NCBI RefSeq assembly: GCF_964275005.1
Contig: NC_092685.1
Span: 35,805,018-35,869,017 of the forward strand
From: Diadema setosum
Taxonomy: Eukaryota; Echinodermata; Echinoidea; Diadematoida; Diadematidae
DNA: 64,000 bases
Direction of reading: 5' to 3'
In this document: positions 36,212-45,300 of the stretch, piece by piece
Numbering within the stretch: position 1 is the stretch's first letter
Layout of the letters: each line of letters opens with the position of its first letter
The notes under the pieces: model-generated
The model's database searches: none
Seen by the model: only the letters and a program-made list of their open reading frames with translations
What the model was told of the DNA's origin: nothing
Translations under genes and position numbers: made by a program

Positions 36212-37571
36212 CTTCTGTAGTACATGTACCACTGTAGCAGTAGGTCCTACAGACCGTTCTTTATGTCCTCACAGGGAGAAAGCTGCCCGGTGATCTGATA
36301 GCCGAGATTACGACATGGGAGAAAATACGAGGGGAGCATTACGTCACAAAGACCAGTAAAAAAAAGGACGTGGGCCTAGCTGACAGGATGTCATCCATTG
36401 AACAAAAGTAAAGCCTACTGATGCTCTCTTCATCTTGATCACTTAATTGACCAAACAGTGAAATGAGCTAGTTTACTGCACATGCTTGTCTAAAAATTGT
36501 GTAGTTACTTGATAGTAACTACAGTGTACTTAGTTTTAAACGTTCGCCTTGTTTAGAAAAAGTTATCATCAATCTAGGAAGTATGCGATATCGCAGAGTG
36601 CATGATGATATTCAAACAAACCAGTCGTTTAACATGTGCAATATCATTAAGGAATTTACATAAAATGATTTACATTCTATTCCATCATCCTGATATTAAA
36701 ACACACATCAAAAGATAAAAAGTCATCAAATGATATTCAACAGTGTAACATTCACATCACTTGAAAATACTGCGTTTATGGTATACAAACGTTCTTTCAT
36801 ATTGTCCATAAATGTTTGCAGGTGAAAAAAAAAAACTTCATGCAGTGTACGTATCATCATTTTTTTTTTCAATCTTCTTGCAGACTTTCAGAATTGACCC
36901 AAAAATCGACATCAACCAGTAACCCAGATTTGACGTCAAAGCTAAAGGAGCGATTAGATAACATTGAAGGGCAGGTAAGGGACATTTTTTTTTCTGCAAC
37001 CGAACAGTGTAGCTACGATCACTCAAGATCAGTTTTCAGGACCATGTTGTAAAGTATTGGTCACTGATGATGATATTAAAACTCAAACTTCAATTTCCGT
37101 GCATCTGTTAATAATTATAGATATAATAGATAAGTAAATATTAATATCTATGATGTGCATTCAAGTTCATTATCAATTGAAGTCTTAAATCCTCACTAAG
37201 TTATGTTGCTTACTGCTACAAAATGTCTTGAAACACATCGAAATTGCTTTAATGATGATAAATTGAAAATCAATGATATTCCTATATCTTAAAACCATCA
37301 GATGCTAGAAATGAAAGACCTCCTACTCAAAACTCTCTCGGCTGTGACCAAGGCAGACGTTGCGACATTAGGCCATACTGTACCGAGTCTGAAGCCAGTG
37401 GATACCATAAATGCTGACGAATCCGAACAGGCTATGAAAGAGTCCTTGGAGATTCCCAAAACCCATACGAGTACCTCATCATCACCCAGCAAAAGTAGCG
37501 CTGACGAGCCGGGTACTGAACTGGACGAGGGAGAGTCTCTACTCGATGTGGATGCAGCTACTCTCAGTTAA
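12855..37571 (+). CDS. TRPM: TRPM-family cation channel, 22 exons
   Basis: Exons: 12855-13035, 20920-21095, 21912-22140, 22513-22660, 23652-23854, 24666-24724, 25239-25373, 25931-25981, 26260-26347, 27259-27457, 28459-28684, 29086-29178, 29530-29699, 31304-31448, 33028-33156, 33580-33831, 34414-34588, 35025-35157, 35399-35595, 36275-36407, 36884-36974, 37302-37571 (TAA). All introns are GT/AG, and every junction keeps frame through 3,483 bases (1,160 residues from the first listed exon). TRPM proteins are tetrameric, usually calcium- or magnesium-permeable membrane channels. Landmarks in order: [10 protein letters not shown] and [14 protein letters not shown] (melastatin regions), [18 protein letters not shown], six hydrophobic helices, pore motif [16 protein letters not shown] in S6, and VWKYQRY (TRP box). 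The chain then ends in a coiled coil. It lacks both enzyme domains known in TRPM2 and TRPM6/7. The true start is upstream. The 59-base exon at 24666 is needed to keep the frame and to supply [10 protein letters not shown], matching the family's L-A-W-x-R-V-D motif. Confidence 0.93.
13136..13420. repeat. intronic stretch rich in CATTCAAATT motifs
   Basis: Three near-identical GTCATTCAAATTC units occur between about 13330 and 13405, next to GAGCAATCAATG and CAATCAATTTAACG. The complementary AATTTGAATGAC and TGCTCGAAAC motifs occur at about 19150-19410, at the other end of the same intron. This could mark ends of a decayed insertion, but no precise termini were found. Confidence 0.3.
13968..14755 (+). 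pseudogene. decayed IS630/Tc1-mariner-type transposase
   Basis: Across shifting frames the segment reads like an IS630/mariner-type transposase: an N-terminal helix-turn-helix part, then [14 protein letters not shown] near 14200, a degenerate middle, [20 protein letters not shown] near 14550 and [19 protein letters not shown] near 14660, where the aspartate of D-N-A-R-P-H is the expected second catalytic acid. The usual P-x-S-P-x-L-N-P-I-E end is missing because the sequence breaks off at 14755 into a poly-G repeat. Several stops and frameshifts make it non-functional. No terminal inverted repeats were found. Confidence 0.7.
14760..16015. repeat. cluster of poly-G/poly-C dispersed repeats
   Basis: G and C runs of 8-15 bases at about 14770, 14815, 15210, 15315 and 15990 sit in recurring contexts such as GGAAATGTTGGGGGCAGACAAAT (15355) and a related GTAGAAGTATTGGGGACAAACAGAT (15655). 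The two latter blocks share TCCCGAGATG-G--AAAT and GATAGAAAACTG-like text, so they are diverged copies of one family. CGCTCTCTCGCTTCGCTCGCTCGC-like text at about 15030 links this zone to the tandem array that follows. The overlapping open frames are glycine/proline artefacts. Confidence 0.55.
16070..17665. repeat. ten-copy tandem array, unit about 168 bp
   Basis: The landmark GCCAGCAG occurs at 16091, 16248, 16421, 16598, 16766, 16927, 17099, 17269, 17438 and 17603, spaced 157-177 bases. Each unit holds AAAATATAGCTACAAACGGC, a GGACTGTAAAATGTCAAAAT segment, a CGCTCGCTTCGCTCGCTCGC stretch (partly missing in some units) and TTCTCCTGATGTTGCTGCC. Units fall into two types, TATGTCATTC...GCTGCCAGTAATT and CATGCCATTC...GCTGCCGGGTAATT, which mostly alternate. 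It is non-coding and lies inside the first confident TRPM intron. Confidence 0.85.
17740..18400. repeat. dispersed poly-G/poly-C and AAAC repeat, copy 2
   Basis: GTGTGCACCAGATCGCAAAA and GGGAGGGGGATACCCCCCTC are followed by (AAAC)n at 18120-18150 and long G and C runs at 18250-18262, 18277-18293 and 18355-18372. It resembles 280-760 in layout. GTGTGCACCAG also occurs at about 15905, so the first part belongs to the family seen just before the tandem array. Confidence 0.5.
18401..19700. other. intron stretch without recognised gene
   Basis: 18487-18699 has an open frame of 70 residues with coding-like composition (arginine- and leucine-rich, with [11 protein letters not shown]), but I cannot match it to a family. 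18860-19020 is A/G-rich low complexity. 19120-19400 has recurring AAAACGAAATTG-like words at roughly 40-60 base spacing. Confidence 0.4.
19716..20836. mobile_element. tetrameric tRNA-derived SINE array within one 12-bp target duplication
   Basis: Four head-to-tail 269-bp units, apparently identical, run from about 19719 and are followed by a fifth partial copy of the first 41 bases (TTTACGTCGATGTAGGGC ... CAGTTGCAAT), so the array starts and ends with the same segment. The whole block is bounded by the direct repeat ATAACCATCTCC at 19704-19715 and 20835-20846. Each unit holds a tRNA-like region with A- and B-box promoter motifs. A 5'-truncated relative at 33975-34091 ends at the same GTCAATCAGTTGCA, marking the family's 3' end. 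The array lies about 75 bases upstream of the acceptor of the TRPM exon at 20920. Short open frames on the - strand repeat in every unit and are not genes. Confidence 0.88.
19860..20756 (+). promoter_or_regulatory. four tRNA-like Pol III promoter modules with T6 terminators
   Basis: In each unit the A box TGGTCTAGTGG (19867, then every 269 bases) and the B box GGTTCGAATCC (19911, then every 269) sit 33 bases apart, as in tRNA genes. The T-arm GTAGG/CCTGC pairs fully and six of seven acceptor pairs can form. About 24 bases after the B box comes CCATGATTTTTTATCATGG, a 7-bp hairpin whose loop supplies six consecutive T residues, a standard Pol III stop. A short RNA of about 90 bases per unit is the simple expectation. 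The anticodon arm is degenerate, so these are not called as working tRNAs. Confidence 0.65.
21259..21304. repeat. (TA)n microsatellite
   Basis: About 22 TA units in the intron between the TRPM exons at 20920 and 21912. Confidence 0.95.
22930..23176. mobile_element. palindromic mini-element (ACGTTCAGACGG termini)
   Basis: The first about 80 bases (ACGTTCAGACGGTGATC ... TATGGGGCGCCAA ... ATGGTCTCTTT) recur as inverted complement at the end (AAAGAGACCAT ... TTGGCGCCCCATA ... GATCACCGTCTGAACGT), leaving about 80 bases between. This is the form of a fold-back MITE. No clear target-site duplication is visible. It lies in the TRPM intron between 22660 and 23652. Confidence 0.75.
24190..24250. repeat. 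poly-T run followed by (GT)n
   Basis: About 32 T residues, then TAGTATGAG and a short GT repeat. It may be the reverse of a retroelement poly-A tail, but no body was recognised beside it. Confidence 0.8.
26533..26721. mobile_element. palindromic MITE (CACTCTAAAAAC termini)
   Basis: The 189-bp element begins CACTCTAAAAACACAAATGC and ends with the complement of CACTCTAAAAACGCAAATG. The arms stay similar for about 75 bases (including CATTTAAAAGGGCCGAGGA), so it would fold into a long hairpin. It sits in the TRPM intron between 26347 and 27259. Confidence 0.8.
27662..27821. mobile_element. palindromic MITE (TGGGCCCCATTTCATAAAA family), copy 1
   Basis: About 160 bp with arms TGGGCCCCATTTCATAAAA and TTTTACGAAATGGGGCCC plus inner inverted GCAACTCTTGCTGGA/TCCAGCAAGAGTTGC. 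A second copy, over 85% alike by eye, lies at 42539-42699 in the same orientation. It sits in the TRPM intron between 27457 and 28459. Confidence 0.85.
28190..28432. repeat. ATG/ATT/ATC trinucleotide low-complexity tract
   Basis: Degenerate trinucleotide repeats end about 25 bases before the acceptor of the TRPM exon at 28459. The histidine-, asparagine- and isoleucine-rich frames across it are artefacts. Confidence 0.85.
29086..35157 (+). CDS. TRPM: TRPM transmembrane module, S1-S6 and pore
   Basis: Residues about 566-931. A pre-S1 hydrophobic stretch ([17 protein letters not shown]) is followed by an acidic, serine-rich linker ([11 protein letters not shown], then [11 protein letters not shown]) that occupies the exon at 29530. 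S1 is [18 protein letters not shown]2 ends IIETLRQ; S3 contains YYYLVDTL; S5 is [19 protein letters not shown]. The pore helix and filter are [18 protein letters not shown], with Glu at about 879, followed by a loop with two cysteines ([11 protein letters not shown]) and S6 [17 protein letters not shown]. The exon at 35025 could instead use an acceptor 34 bases upstream at GGAAG without breaking frame; the shorter form matches the family better. Confidence 0.88.
29800..30245. repeat. (TAG)n-rich minisatellite
   Basis: GTA/TAG trinucleotides with a superimposed longer unit (TAGTAGTAGCAGCAGGTAGT at about 30050 and 30150) fill about 440 bases of the TRPM intron between 29699 and 31304. Confidence 0.9.
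30421..30461. repeat. (AAAC)n microsatellite
   Basis: Ten AAAC units. Confidence 0.95.
30744..31245. mobile_element. TTAA-flanked mini-element, piggyBac-like ends
   Basis: TTAA at 30740-30743 is followed by CCCTCACTAGGCCGGG, and the complement CCGGTCTAGTTAGGG precedes TTAA at 31246-31249. Elements of the piggyBac superfamily use TTAA targets and often begin CCC. The 502-bp body has no transposase frame and includes a 20-base G run followed by GGCTAGGGTTAGCC and a C run. The superfamily is inferred from target and termini only. Confidence 0.7.
31670..32735 (-). mobile_element. 5'-truncated CR1/L2-type LINE fragment
   Basis: Read on the - strand, the fragment enters within a reverse-transcriptase domain, ends with a GCGCTATAGAAATTG 3' region, and stops in an (ATT)n tail at 31672-31690. 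CR1/L2-clade LINEs end in such short tandem repeats rather than poly-A. The body aligns with the C-terminal half of the reverse transcriptase only, as expected from incomplete reverse transcription. It is inserted in the TRPM intron between 31448 and 33028, antisense to the channel. Confidence 0.85.
31857..32723 (-). pseudogene. reverse transcriptase C-terminal fragment of the LINE
   Basis: One uninterrupted frame covers about 289 homologous residues. [12 protein letters not shown] (YADD catalytic motif at about 32688-32699) is followed by [33 protein letters not shown]-like [34 protein letters not shown] and [16 protein letters not shown], then [17 protein letters not shown] near the end. 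This order is standard for LINE elements of this clade. The frame stays open for another 59 codons upstream to 32900, but that part does not resemble the family and is probably host sequence. The intact frame suggests a recent insertion. Confidence 0.88.
33975..34091 (+). mobile_element. 5'-truncated copy of the tRNA-derived SINE
   Basis: It starts inside the tRNA-like region (GCCTGTCCGGTGATCAGG), retains the B box (GGTTCGAATCC) and the CATGATTTTTATCATG hairpin, lacks about 25 bases found in the 19.7-kb units, and ends GTCAATCAGTTGCA. AAAC-rich sequence flanks both sides. It lies in the TRPM intron between 33831 and 34414. Confidence 0.85.
35399..37571 (+). CDS. TRPM: TRPM TRP helix, coiled coil and C-terminus
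   Basis: The exon at 35399 encodes the TRP box [17 protein letters not shown] and a cysteine-rich membrane-proximal stretch (CWCGCCDRF). Exons at 36275 and 36884 give heptad-like [15 protein letters not shown] and [13 protein letters not shown], and the last exon begins [17 protein letters not shown], together resembling the tetramerising coiled coil of TRPM8-type channels. About 70 serine- and acid-rich residues follow and end at TAA 37569-37571. No C-terminal enzyme domain exists in the following sequence. Confidence 0.88.
36151..36207. repeat. (TA)n microsatellite
   Basis: About 28 TA units after a short CACGCACGCA stretch, about 70 bases before the TRPM exon at 36275. Confidence 0.95.
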
Positions 37572-37771
37572 CGCCAAAATAGATGATACGACTCCATAAG
37601 ACATGGAGTCTTTTGTAGGGTAGAGTTGCCTTATTTGTTTGTTTGTTTGCTTGTTTTTTTGATGTGTGGAAAAGTGTCTGAAACCCAAGTGCCATGTACC
37701 AAGTGGACTTTCCTTTCCACACACAGCAAAAATGAAAGCAGACATGCCATAATCGGATGCAGGAATTGCAG

Positions 37772-38010
37772 ACCTGTAGTAGCTCAGTTGATTTAACCAC
37801 TAACTAGCAATCACAAGGTATTTGATTCAAGTCCCCAACTGCAATGGTCGTGCCCCTTGGAAAGGCACTCTAAATATCCTCAATGTCTAGTCCCTCGGGA
37901 CTTAAAACCGGTGGTCGTTATGAAGAGAGCGATTGCTTCATTCCTTGGCCGCCATGTAAAACAACCTAGTAACTAACTCAATTATAAATGTGAGCACTGA
38001 AATAAGGTGA
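37772..38010 (+). mobile_element. diverged tRNA-derived SINE in the TRPM 3' region
   Basis: TAGCTCAGTTG at 37780-37790 fits a Pol III A box and TTTGATTCAAGTCC at 37821 is a worn B box. They are followed by CCCCTTGGAAAGGCACTCTA, a segment common just after the tRNA part in invertebrate SINEs. It begins about 200 bases after the TRPM stop codon and before the first AATAAA, so it is probably part of the 3' UTR. Confidence 0.65.
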
Positions 38011-38322
38011 CATTAGAACTATGTCAATACAAAGAGTCCAACTGAATGAGTGGGTGAAATGTCGCATAATAATTTCATTGGAATCTGCATCATTCTGCAT
38101 GCTATGCGGTTTGCAACAGGAAGCATACAACGTATTTCTATGCTTTTGCATTGTGCTAGTCTTCCCATCCTAATACACATACTTATACATAAAACTTGAT
38201 CATAGTACAGATCAGGTAACCTCTTCCTGTTCTTGTTGCAAATCTTATCTAATTTGATGTTGACTGTGGATAAAGGCTACCCTTGCATGCAATATTGAGT
38301 GGCACATATATCAGACATTCTA

Positions 38323-38328
38323 AATAAA
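38323..38328 (+). terminator. likely polyadenylation signal of the TRPM gene
   Basis: AATAAA, the first clear one after the TAA at 37569, would give a 3' UTR of about 0.75 kb including the SINE. Confidence 0.45.
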
Positions 38329-38539
38329 GAGAATCTCACGTGAAAACTAATCTGTTGCTGCTGAGATACTGTGTTTATACATTCCCGTAGGAAATTCAGC
38401 TGGCATGAGCAACGCCTGATTACTTGATAAAACCAGTGGGAGAAAATAGAAGAATATGCATGATATAGCCATATCGAATACGGAATCGCTCTGGATGAAA
38501 GTAGAACATGGTAACATGCATATTATTGTTGGTATTGCA

Positions 38540-39345
38540 TGTATACAGAAAACCAGGTGGAAAAGTTGATGATTCATCAAATGAGTTCAGATAGAAACAA
38601 GTGCATCATTCTTGGCGATTTCAACATCAATTTACTTTCGGAAGATGACAAAACTAGTGAGTATATATCAATGATGGAATGCTATGGTATGGAACAACTT
38701 ATTAAAACACCTATACGAATAGCTAGATATAGTAGCTCTTTGATTGACCATATTTCTTCAAATATCAGTTTGTGTCAAATTTCAGCTGAAACCATATTAG
38801 CTGAAATGTCAGATAACTTACCTGTTTTTGCTCTGTTTGAGTGTTATTTCCAAAAAAAAAGAAGAAACAAACAAGATTGACACCTCATGCCTCCTAAAAA
38901 AAAGGTTCTGCAGTTATGCAAGCTATTCTCCAGTAGCATTAGGGAATGATTTAGATCGTATTTCATGGGAAAATGTTTATGACTGTACTGATGTAAATGA
39001 TGCGTACGATTCATTTCTTTTGATCTTATTGAGTCTTTGTGACAAACACATTCCCTTCAAAACACAAAAAATAAGAAAACATCGTGTGAAGAAGCCATGG
39101 ATTACACCTGCAATAGCAAAATCAATTTCTAAAGAGTATATAAATTGCATAAGCAGGTACTTGCGTCTCAACACATTATCAATTTAATTGTGAAATACAA
39201 ATGCTACAGAAATACCTTAACAAAGGTTTTATGGAAAGCAAAGTCGATGCATTATTATGAGCTTTTTGATGGAAATAAGGATATACCGAAAACGTATAGT
39301 CCTAAGGGGGAACACTTACAAAGTTTTTGCTCTCCTGGTTAACTA
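38540..39345 (+). pseudogene. LINE endonuclease-region fragment, frameshifted
   Basis: KCIILGDFNINLL near 38600, SLIDHISSNISLC near 38740 and EMSDNLPVFALF near 38805 are the order and spacing of an apurinic-type endonuclease domain of a LINE. RVKKPWITPAIAKSI and KYRNTLTKV-like text follow, as in the linker before reverse transcriptase. Reading requires three different frames (breaks near 38850 and 39160), and no reverse transcriptase follows. It lies between the two convergent genes. Confidence 0.75.
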
Positions 39346-42304
39346 ATACTACACCATGTACATGCATTTGTAACAATGTAGCGTCCTTCCAGAACTACAT
39401 GTATTCAAATGATGTCGGCTGAAAAGAAATATGCTGACTTTCAAGTGAACCAACAATAAAAGAATTTAAAACTTTACTTTCTTTGTAATCCAATGTGTAC
39501 CACTACATACATGTAGATATGAAGTTTGTTCATTTTGTAGCACAAGTAGTTAATTGCCTCATATATTTTTTATGTTCTTGCACCGTGTAATACGGCAGAG
39601 TTGGTATGTGAAAGGTCAGGATGCCACTCATATTGATTCTTTACTCTGACACAGTTATAGTGTATATTCTATATACATTTATACATGCATTATGTATGAA
39701 ATATATAGATATGTGTATGTATACATGTACAATTTATTTAATGACTGCCTGTGTAGAGCCCAAGGAGGTATATCTGTTTTATCTGTACTGTGAGCCATTA
39801 TCATGACCAGGAGGGTTTCACTCTGGGAAACGTTTGTGACTGAACAGTAATTCAGGAAACTGAAAATATGTAGAAATCCATTCACTGCCCTTCTTCAAGC
39901 CCAAGTTTACTAGTGTCTGTGTGGTAGAGTAGGACAGACCATAGCTTTTGCCATTACTTTACTTCACCTCATTTTATTTACCAAGTATTCACTGAGTCAC
40001 TGAGGATTAACCATTCAATGTAAATTGTATATTGCAGAGCTTTATTTTATATATTTAGCATCCTATTAAAGAAATATATAGTGAATTTGAAATACATCTC
40101 TTCTAGAGAAAACATTGGTGTCATGTGATATTGGTTTGAAAAGAAAATTATTTTTGTCCAATATGCAAGAGAATAAAATGAATGAATTACAGACATTTCC
40201 ATAGTTTGGAAGGGTTTGGTTTTCTTAGGTTGGAGTAAGCAGCTGCTGGGTAGACTGACTTTAACAAGAGACTTTACGGTTAAATGACGAAACAAAGTGA
40301 AAAATACAAAACAAGATTCTATTCATGATGATCATTTTAATGTGTTCATGAATCATTTTCCTTTTCATGATTTGTTCTACAGGCAACAGCTACAGAAGAC
40401 AAATACCAGTACAAAACACTGATTGTTCTTTTCTCTTACAGTATTGCCAGAGTGAATGAATTATGCCACACAATTAATACTGTAACAGACTGGAAAAATG
40501 TGGGATGCATAAATAAAAGTCTACTCATTGAAAACATAGAGAAACCAGAAATGGCTGTCCACCCAGGGTCCATCATGTATGAAGGTAACCCTGGGGTGCT
40601 CCCCTACTGACACTGTAAGAGCTCCTCGAATGAATAGTGGACCATTTGTGTAGTTGAGAAAAAAACAAACAAACATGAAACATAAATTCAGGCACCTCTG
40701 CAGTGCCATATTTTACAAGCACATGTGCATAAACCAAATCACTTATTTTTGCCAATCAAAGTGTAAAGATTTCATGGCAGCTTACGCTGAAATAAACTGA
40801 CCGAATCAAGAAAAATTATCAATTTCGACAGTAAAGGATTTTGAGGAACAAAATTTTATTCATCAAGTTATCAATATCTGACCTATATTTTCATCTTGTA
40901 TTCAAATTAAAATAATTCAAGTTTCAAAGCTTTATTTCATGTCAAAATACCACCACAAATGAGATTCTAAATGTAAACCTTCGCAGCCTGAGCGTTCTGG
41001 CTGGTCGCAGATAGTACATGGATTTGGGATGCGCTCTGAAAATAAGCCAACATTTCCAATATCAAGAAGATAACAATTAGGCTGTCTGAGTACAGATATT
41101 TGTACCCTTCACAGCTTGGTGTTATGCATTCACATATAAGATCAGAAACATTACCTTTTAGTTCTGAAACTGCTCCAATTATTATGGACAGCCCATATAT
41201 GGCACTGCCATTTACAAATGACTGGCAAAGACAAAGCTTGACAGGTTCAAAAAGATTTAATGGCTTTATAACCATTATCCAGAGCATTTGACAAATTTCA
41301 CTAGTGGAAACTTGCAGAATATTGTCAGCTGCAGAAACTTTAATACGCCCCCTTGAACCTTACATCCAAGTATGCCTTGTTTAATCTTGTTATGTATACA
41401 TACTGTCAAGTCATGGGCATGCCAATTGGAAGCATGCCAGGGATGGCATAAGCTCTTCCTAACTGGGCCACAGGTGGTTAGATTGAATCTGTAATGCTAT
41501 GTTAACACCATGTTTCTGGTGGCCAGGCCCTGATTGCCTGAAATGAAGTTCTCACTGGGTAGGTGGAATGCTCTCCTTTTTGTCTACCTCCATATTCTAG
41601 TCTTGTTTGTTTCCAGTCCTCACTTCAGTGAACATGTAGCTATCCGGTTAGGCTAGGCTACACACTTCTTTCCTTTGCATTCTACTATGGACTGTTTCCA
41701 AGTTTTGTTTCAGCTTATTCAATGTTGGCACGTTTTGTTACGTTCATACCGTTTTACTACAGTATACTATGTTTCTCATCAGCACTGTGACTGCCTTGGC
41801 AATTTTTTTGATGGTTTAAAAATCAGACACAGCATCCACAGCAATCATGACCTGTTACGTTTGCCTATCCTGTCTCCCAACCTTGTCTAAGTCTATCCCA
41901 TTCTGTCCATAGTGGTCTGAGACGCGACTGCTGTGGCCACGGGGAACATAATGTAAACGTACGTAGGATTGCATAAAAATGGTGATCACCACAGCATTTG
42001 ACCCTCTTTCTTGCTTCATCCTGTGACTGTTAGCTGTACTGACAATGAAGAAGTGCCTCGCATTACTTCCATGACTCTCATACATTATTCAAGATGCAGA
42101 AAAATAGGACAAAGAATAGAACCATACAGCACCATCAGAATGTGACCTTACAGGCCAAGTAAAGATTAAGAGAACTATGTATATACATGTACCATCATGC
42201 TCCACATTTCAGTAACACAAGTAAGAAACAACAACAGGAAGAAAAAAAGAATATTGCCTATTCAGGGAAAATACTAATAATTTCTAAATTAGATATACAG
42301 TGTA
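39346..42304. other. spacer and 3' UTR region between convergent genes
   Basis: No further exon is supported. A 106-codon hydrophobic frame on the - strand at 40967-41287 lies within what should be the 3' UTR of the hydrolase. TTTATT words (AATAAA on the - strand) at 40931-40936 and 40855-40860 could end that transcript. Confidence 0.45.
40931..40936 (-). terminator. possible polyadenylation signal of the hydrolase gene
   Basis: TTTATT on the + strand reads AATAAA on the - strand, about 1.37 kb after the hydrolase stop codon; a second lies 76 bases further on. Nearer variants (ATTAAA at about 41256) are also possible. Confidence 0.3.
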
Positions 42305-45300
42305 CTAGCACACACATGATGAGAGTTCTAGTCTGTAGTCCCAGCTATTTCCCCAGAATCCGGCACATTCATAACCCCCAGGTCCTTTGGCTCTGAATTC
42401 TGGTCCAGTGATGACATAGTCTGGAACCATATTAGAAAACTGAAATAGAACCATACAAGAATGAAATGTCTTAATTTCCGTACAGGATACCATAAATTAC
42501 TGAATATGTCAAATGAACGATGAAGTAATTGGTAGAACTGGGCCCCATTTCATAAAAAGTTGATATGATAACAACTCTTGCTGGAATGGCAAGTGTCATG
42601 GTAATGACAAGAATGCAGCTTCCTGATTGGCTGTTGCTATGGGAAGTTGTCATTCCAGCAAGAGTTGACATCCTAACATCTTTTATGAAACGGGGCCCAG
42701 AAAGGCTTTGATAATGTGTGTCTGGGAGCAAGAGAATAATATGTATATTGATCATTCATGAATTTGTTGTTCTCCTGAGAGACCAGGATTCCGTATGACA
42801 GCCAAGCGCCTACACATAATTCAAACTGAAATGTTTATTACAGCAAATTGTTCTTTGACGGCGACAATGCAATTCAAGTTCCCCAGTCAATATACAACAC
42901 CCAGCATACAACCTGATACAGTGGATGATTAGTGCCAAGTGAATGTTCAAAGGTTTTTTATATCAAATGCAGATTGTTCCTTTAGACTTTCCTCTCTTTC
43001 TTCCCCCATCACACTTTTTGACCACACTCATCCTAGGGTGTTAGAAAACGATTAGTAATTATCTCATCAAAGCATTGTCATTCCATGCTCACAAACTAAC
43101 TCAAGCTGCATGAAATAGCAAATATCAATGTCACAATCATACATGATTACTTAGTCTAGTGTTAAAATGCCTGCATAATAATGAGTACTGTATAAGCTGT
43201 TATTTTCGCAAGGGTTTAATTTTTGTGAATTTCATGAATCCCAGTTGAATGGCTAATTTAACAATACACCAAAATGTCACCATGTGCTTTGGTAATAGTG
43301 TGCTTATGAAGGCCTCCGTGTAAATTTGCGAAAGCAACATCTCGCGAAAATTTCTGTGGCCTCCTCTTTCGTGAAAATATCTGTATGCAAAAGTAACAGC
43401 ATATACAGTATCACAGAAGAAAAGGATTACTCACAGGGGATCTTGTCATTGGAGGTATAGTGGGGCTAGCTAGTCTCATGATGTCCACTAGCCCCTGAAG
43501 AGAGTTGCCCATGAGAGCAAGGACCAGTCTCCCACTTTGGTGAGGGGCGAGAAAGAGGGCCCCAGTCAGTGGATCTGAGAAACGACACCTTCCAAGCAGC
43601 AGACCTGTGCATGAAACAAAACAAGATTAGCCATTGCTCTACTATTCTTAGTCTATGTTCAGGTAAAGGTAAAAACTTCCCATACACAACTTGTCACTAG
43701 TGAAGAAAAAAAGAAAAAGAAAAATGTATCCATGGACCTCCCTAAAGTGAAATCAGAAATCAAGTTGAAATTCATTACAACAAATATAATTATGAACATT
43801 TGAACTAATGATTTATGAAACTTGTAACATATTTGCATTCCCTAGCTGAATTTGTAATTACTTGTATTAAATTTTGTGTGTGTGTGTGTGTTTCAGCTAC
43901 ATTCTCTGATGTGCTCTCTTAACCCATTGAGGACAGACTGATTTTGGAAAATTTAATTGGAGACTTAGAGATCAGCTGTTTGATTGATGTAAACTCAAGA
44001 ATGAAGACTGATTTTTTTTTTTTTTTTTCTGGCATGGGGATTGCTACTAAAAGGACCCATCATCGTGCCATTTTAATCATCCATCGAGACAACAATCCTA
44101 TTAATCAAAATAATGTTAAGCCAGTAGGTCCATTCTTGGACCAACACTTCTTCAAGAAGGTATTGAAAAGACACTGAACTCTAACTTACAAAGTCAGATA
44201 TTGCTTTTTTAAGAGCTTCAAAAATAAAATATTGGAAATTGAGAAAGTACACGTATTGAGTTTCATTTGGGTCCTTCTCCATGTACAGATATATATAAAA
44301 AAAGGTTATGCTAACTTGCAGCTATTACCATAACATCTGTTACAAAATATTAAGTTATCTCTAGTGTTATCGGGTTGCTGTCACTGTAACTGCTGTTATT
44401 AGTTCTAATTGGTGAAAATTGTTTTAGCAAGGGCTTGGATCTTACCATCTTCATTAGTGCTAATGGGAACTTTGTCAAGGAACTGCTCTGCCCATAAATT
44501 CTCTGCTGGCCCGCCTACTATAATGAGGTTATGCAATGCAGCAACATCATCTTGTAGGGCAGAATCTTCCATCACCATAGCAACGGCATCAGATGTCAGG
44601 AAGAAGAGGTTGGCTAGATATACAGCGAGGTGGAGAATGGTAGCTTTGGTCTCTTTGTTCTTGGTTCCTGGATGGGAAAGAAGGAGATCCAGCAAAGATA
44701 TCCATGAGAATCTTTTAAAAGGTATTGTCATGAAAGTACAAGCTAAAATTTTCATGTACAGATATTTCCGCGAATTGCTACTCGACAGACATTATATATG
44801 TTGTTGATTTTGCAGTAGTTGAAGGGTTTAGTAATCGTTACTTCAACTTTCACAAAATAAATAAGAATGAGTGACAAGCAACAATGCCAGGACTAAATAC
44901 TTTTATTTGCTGATTCCGTGTACAAACAGGTACAGTTTGTTGTGTGTTCTGCACTTGAAGTACCACACTGTACTAACATGCTATTATGCCACTGAGGAAT
45001 CGCTACATCATTGGCTCACACAACATGCTACGTAGATCTCAGAGTAGTAACTTGTAGACCATAATCTAGTGCTGGTATATGGCCTTATTGTTTCCTTTAT
45101 GATATTTTTGCACATTGTTGTTTTTGCTGGTTTTTATATTCCCTTGTTGTAATTTTCACAGTTCACAGGTGGCTCCCAAAATTAGTGAAAATTTCAGCTC
45201 AAACAGTTAGTACATACTTACAATGAGGGGCTTTAATTGGACAAAAAAATCCTAAGAGGTGTAATGAGTTTCCTAACTGCTGTTTGTTTGACATATGTGA

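Noticed and set aside
38539..39342. Functional host endonuclease gene
   Set aside because: The motifs are of LINE type, and the reading frame breaks twice with no reverse transcriptase after it.
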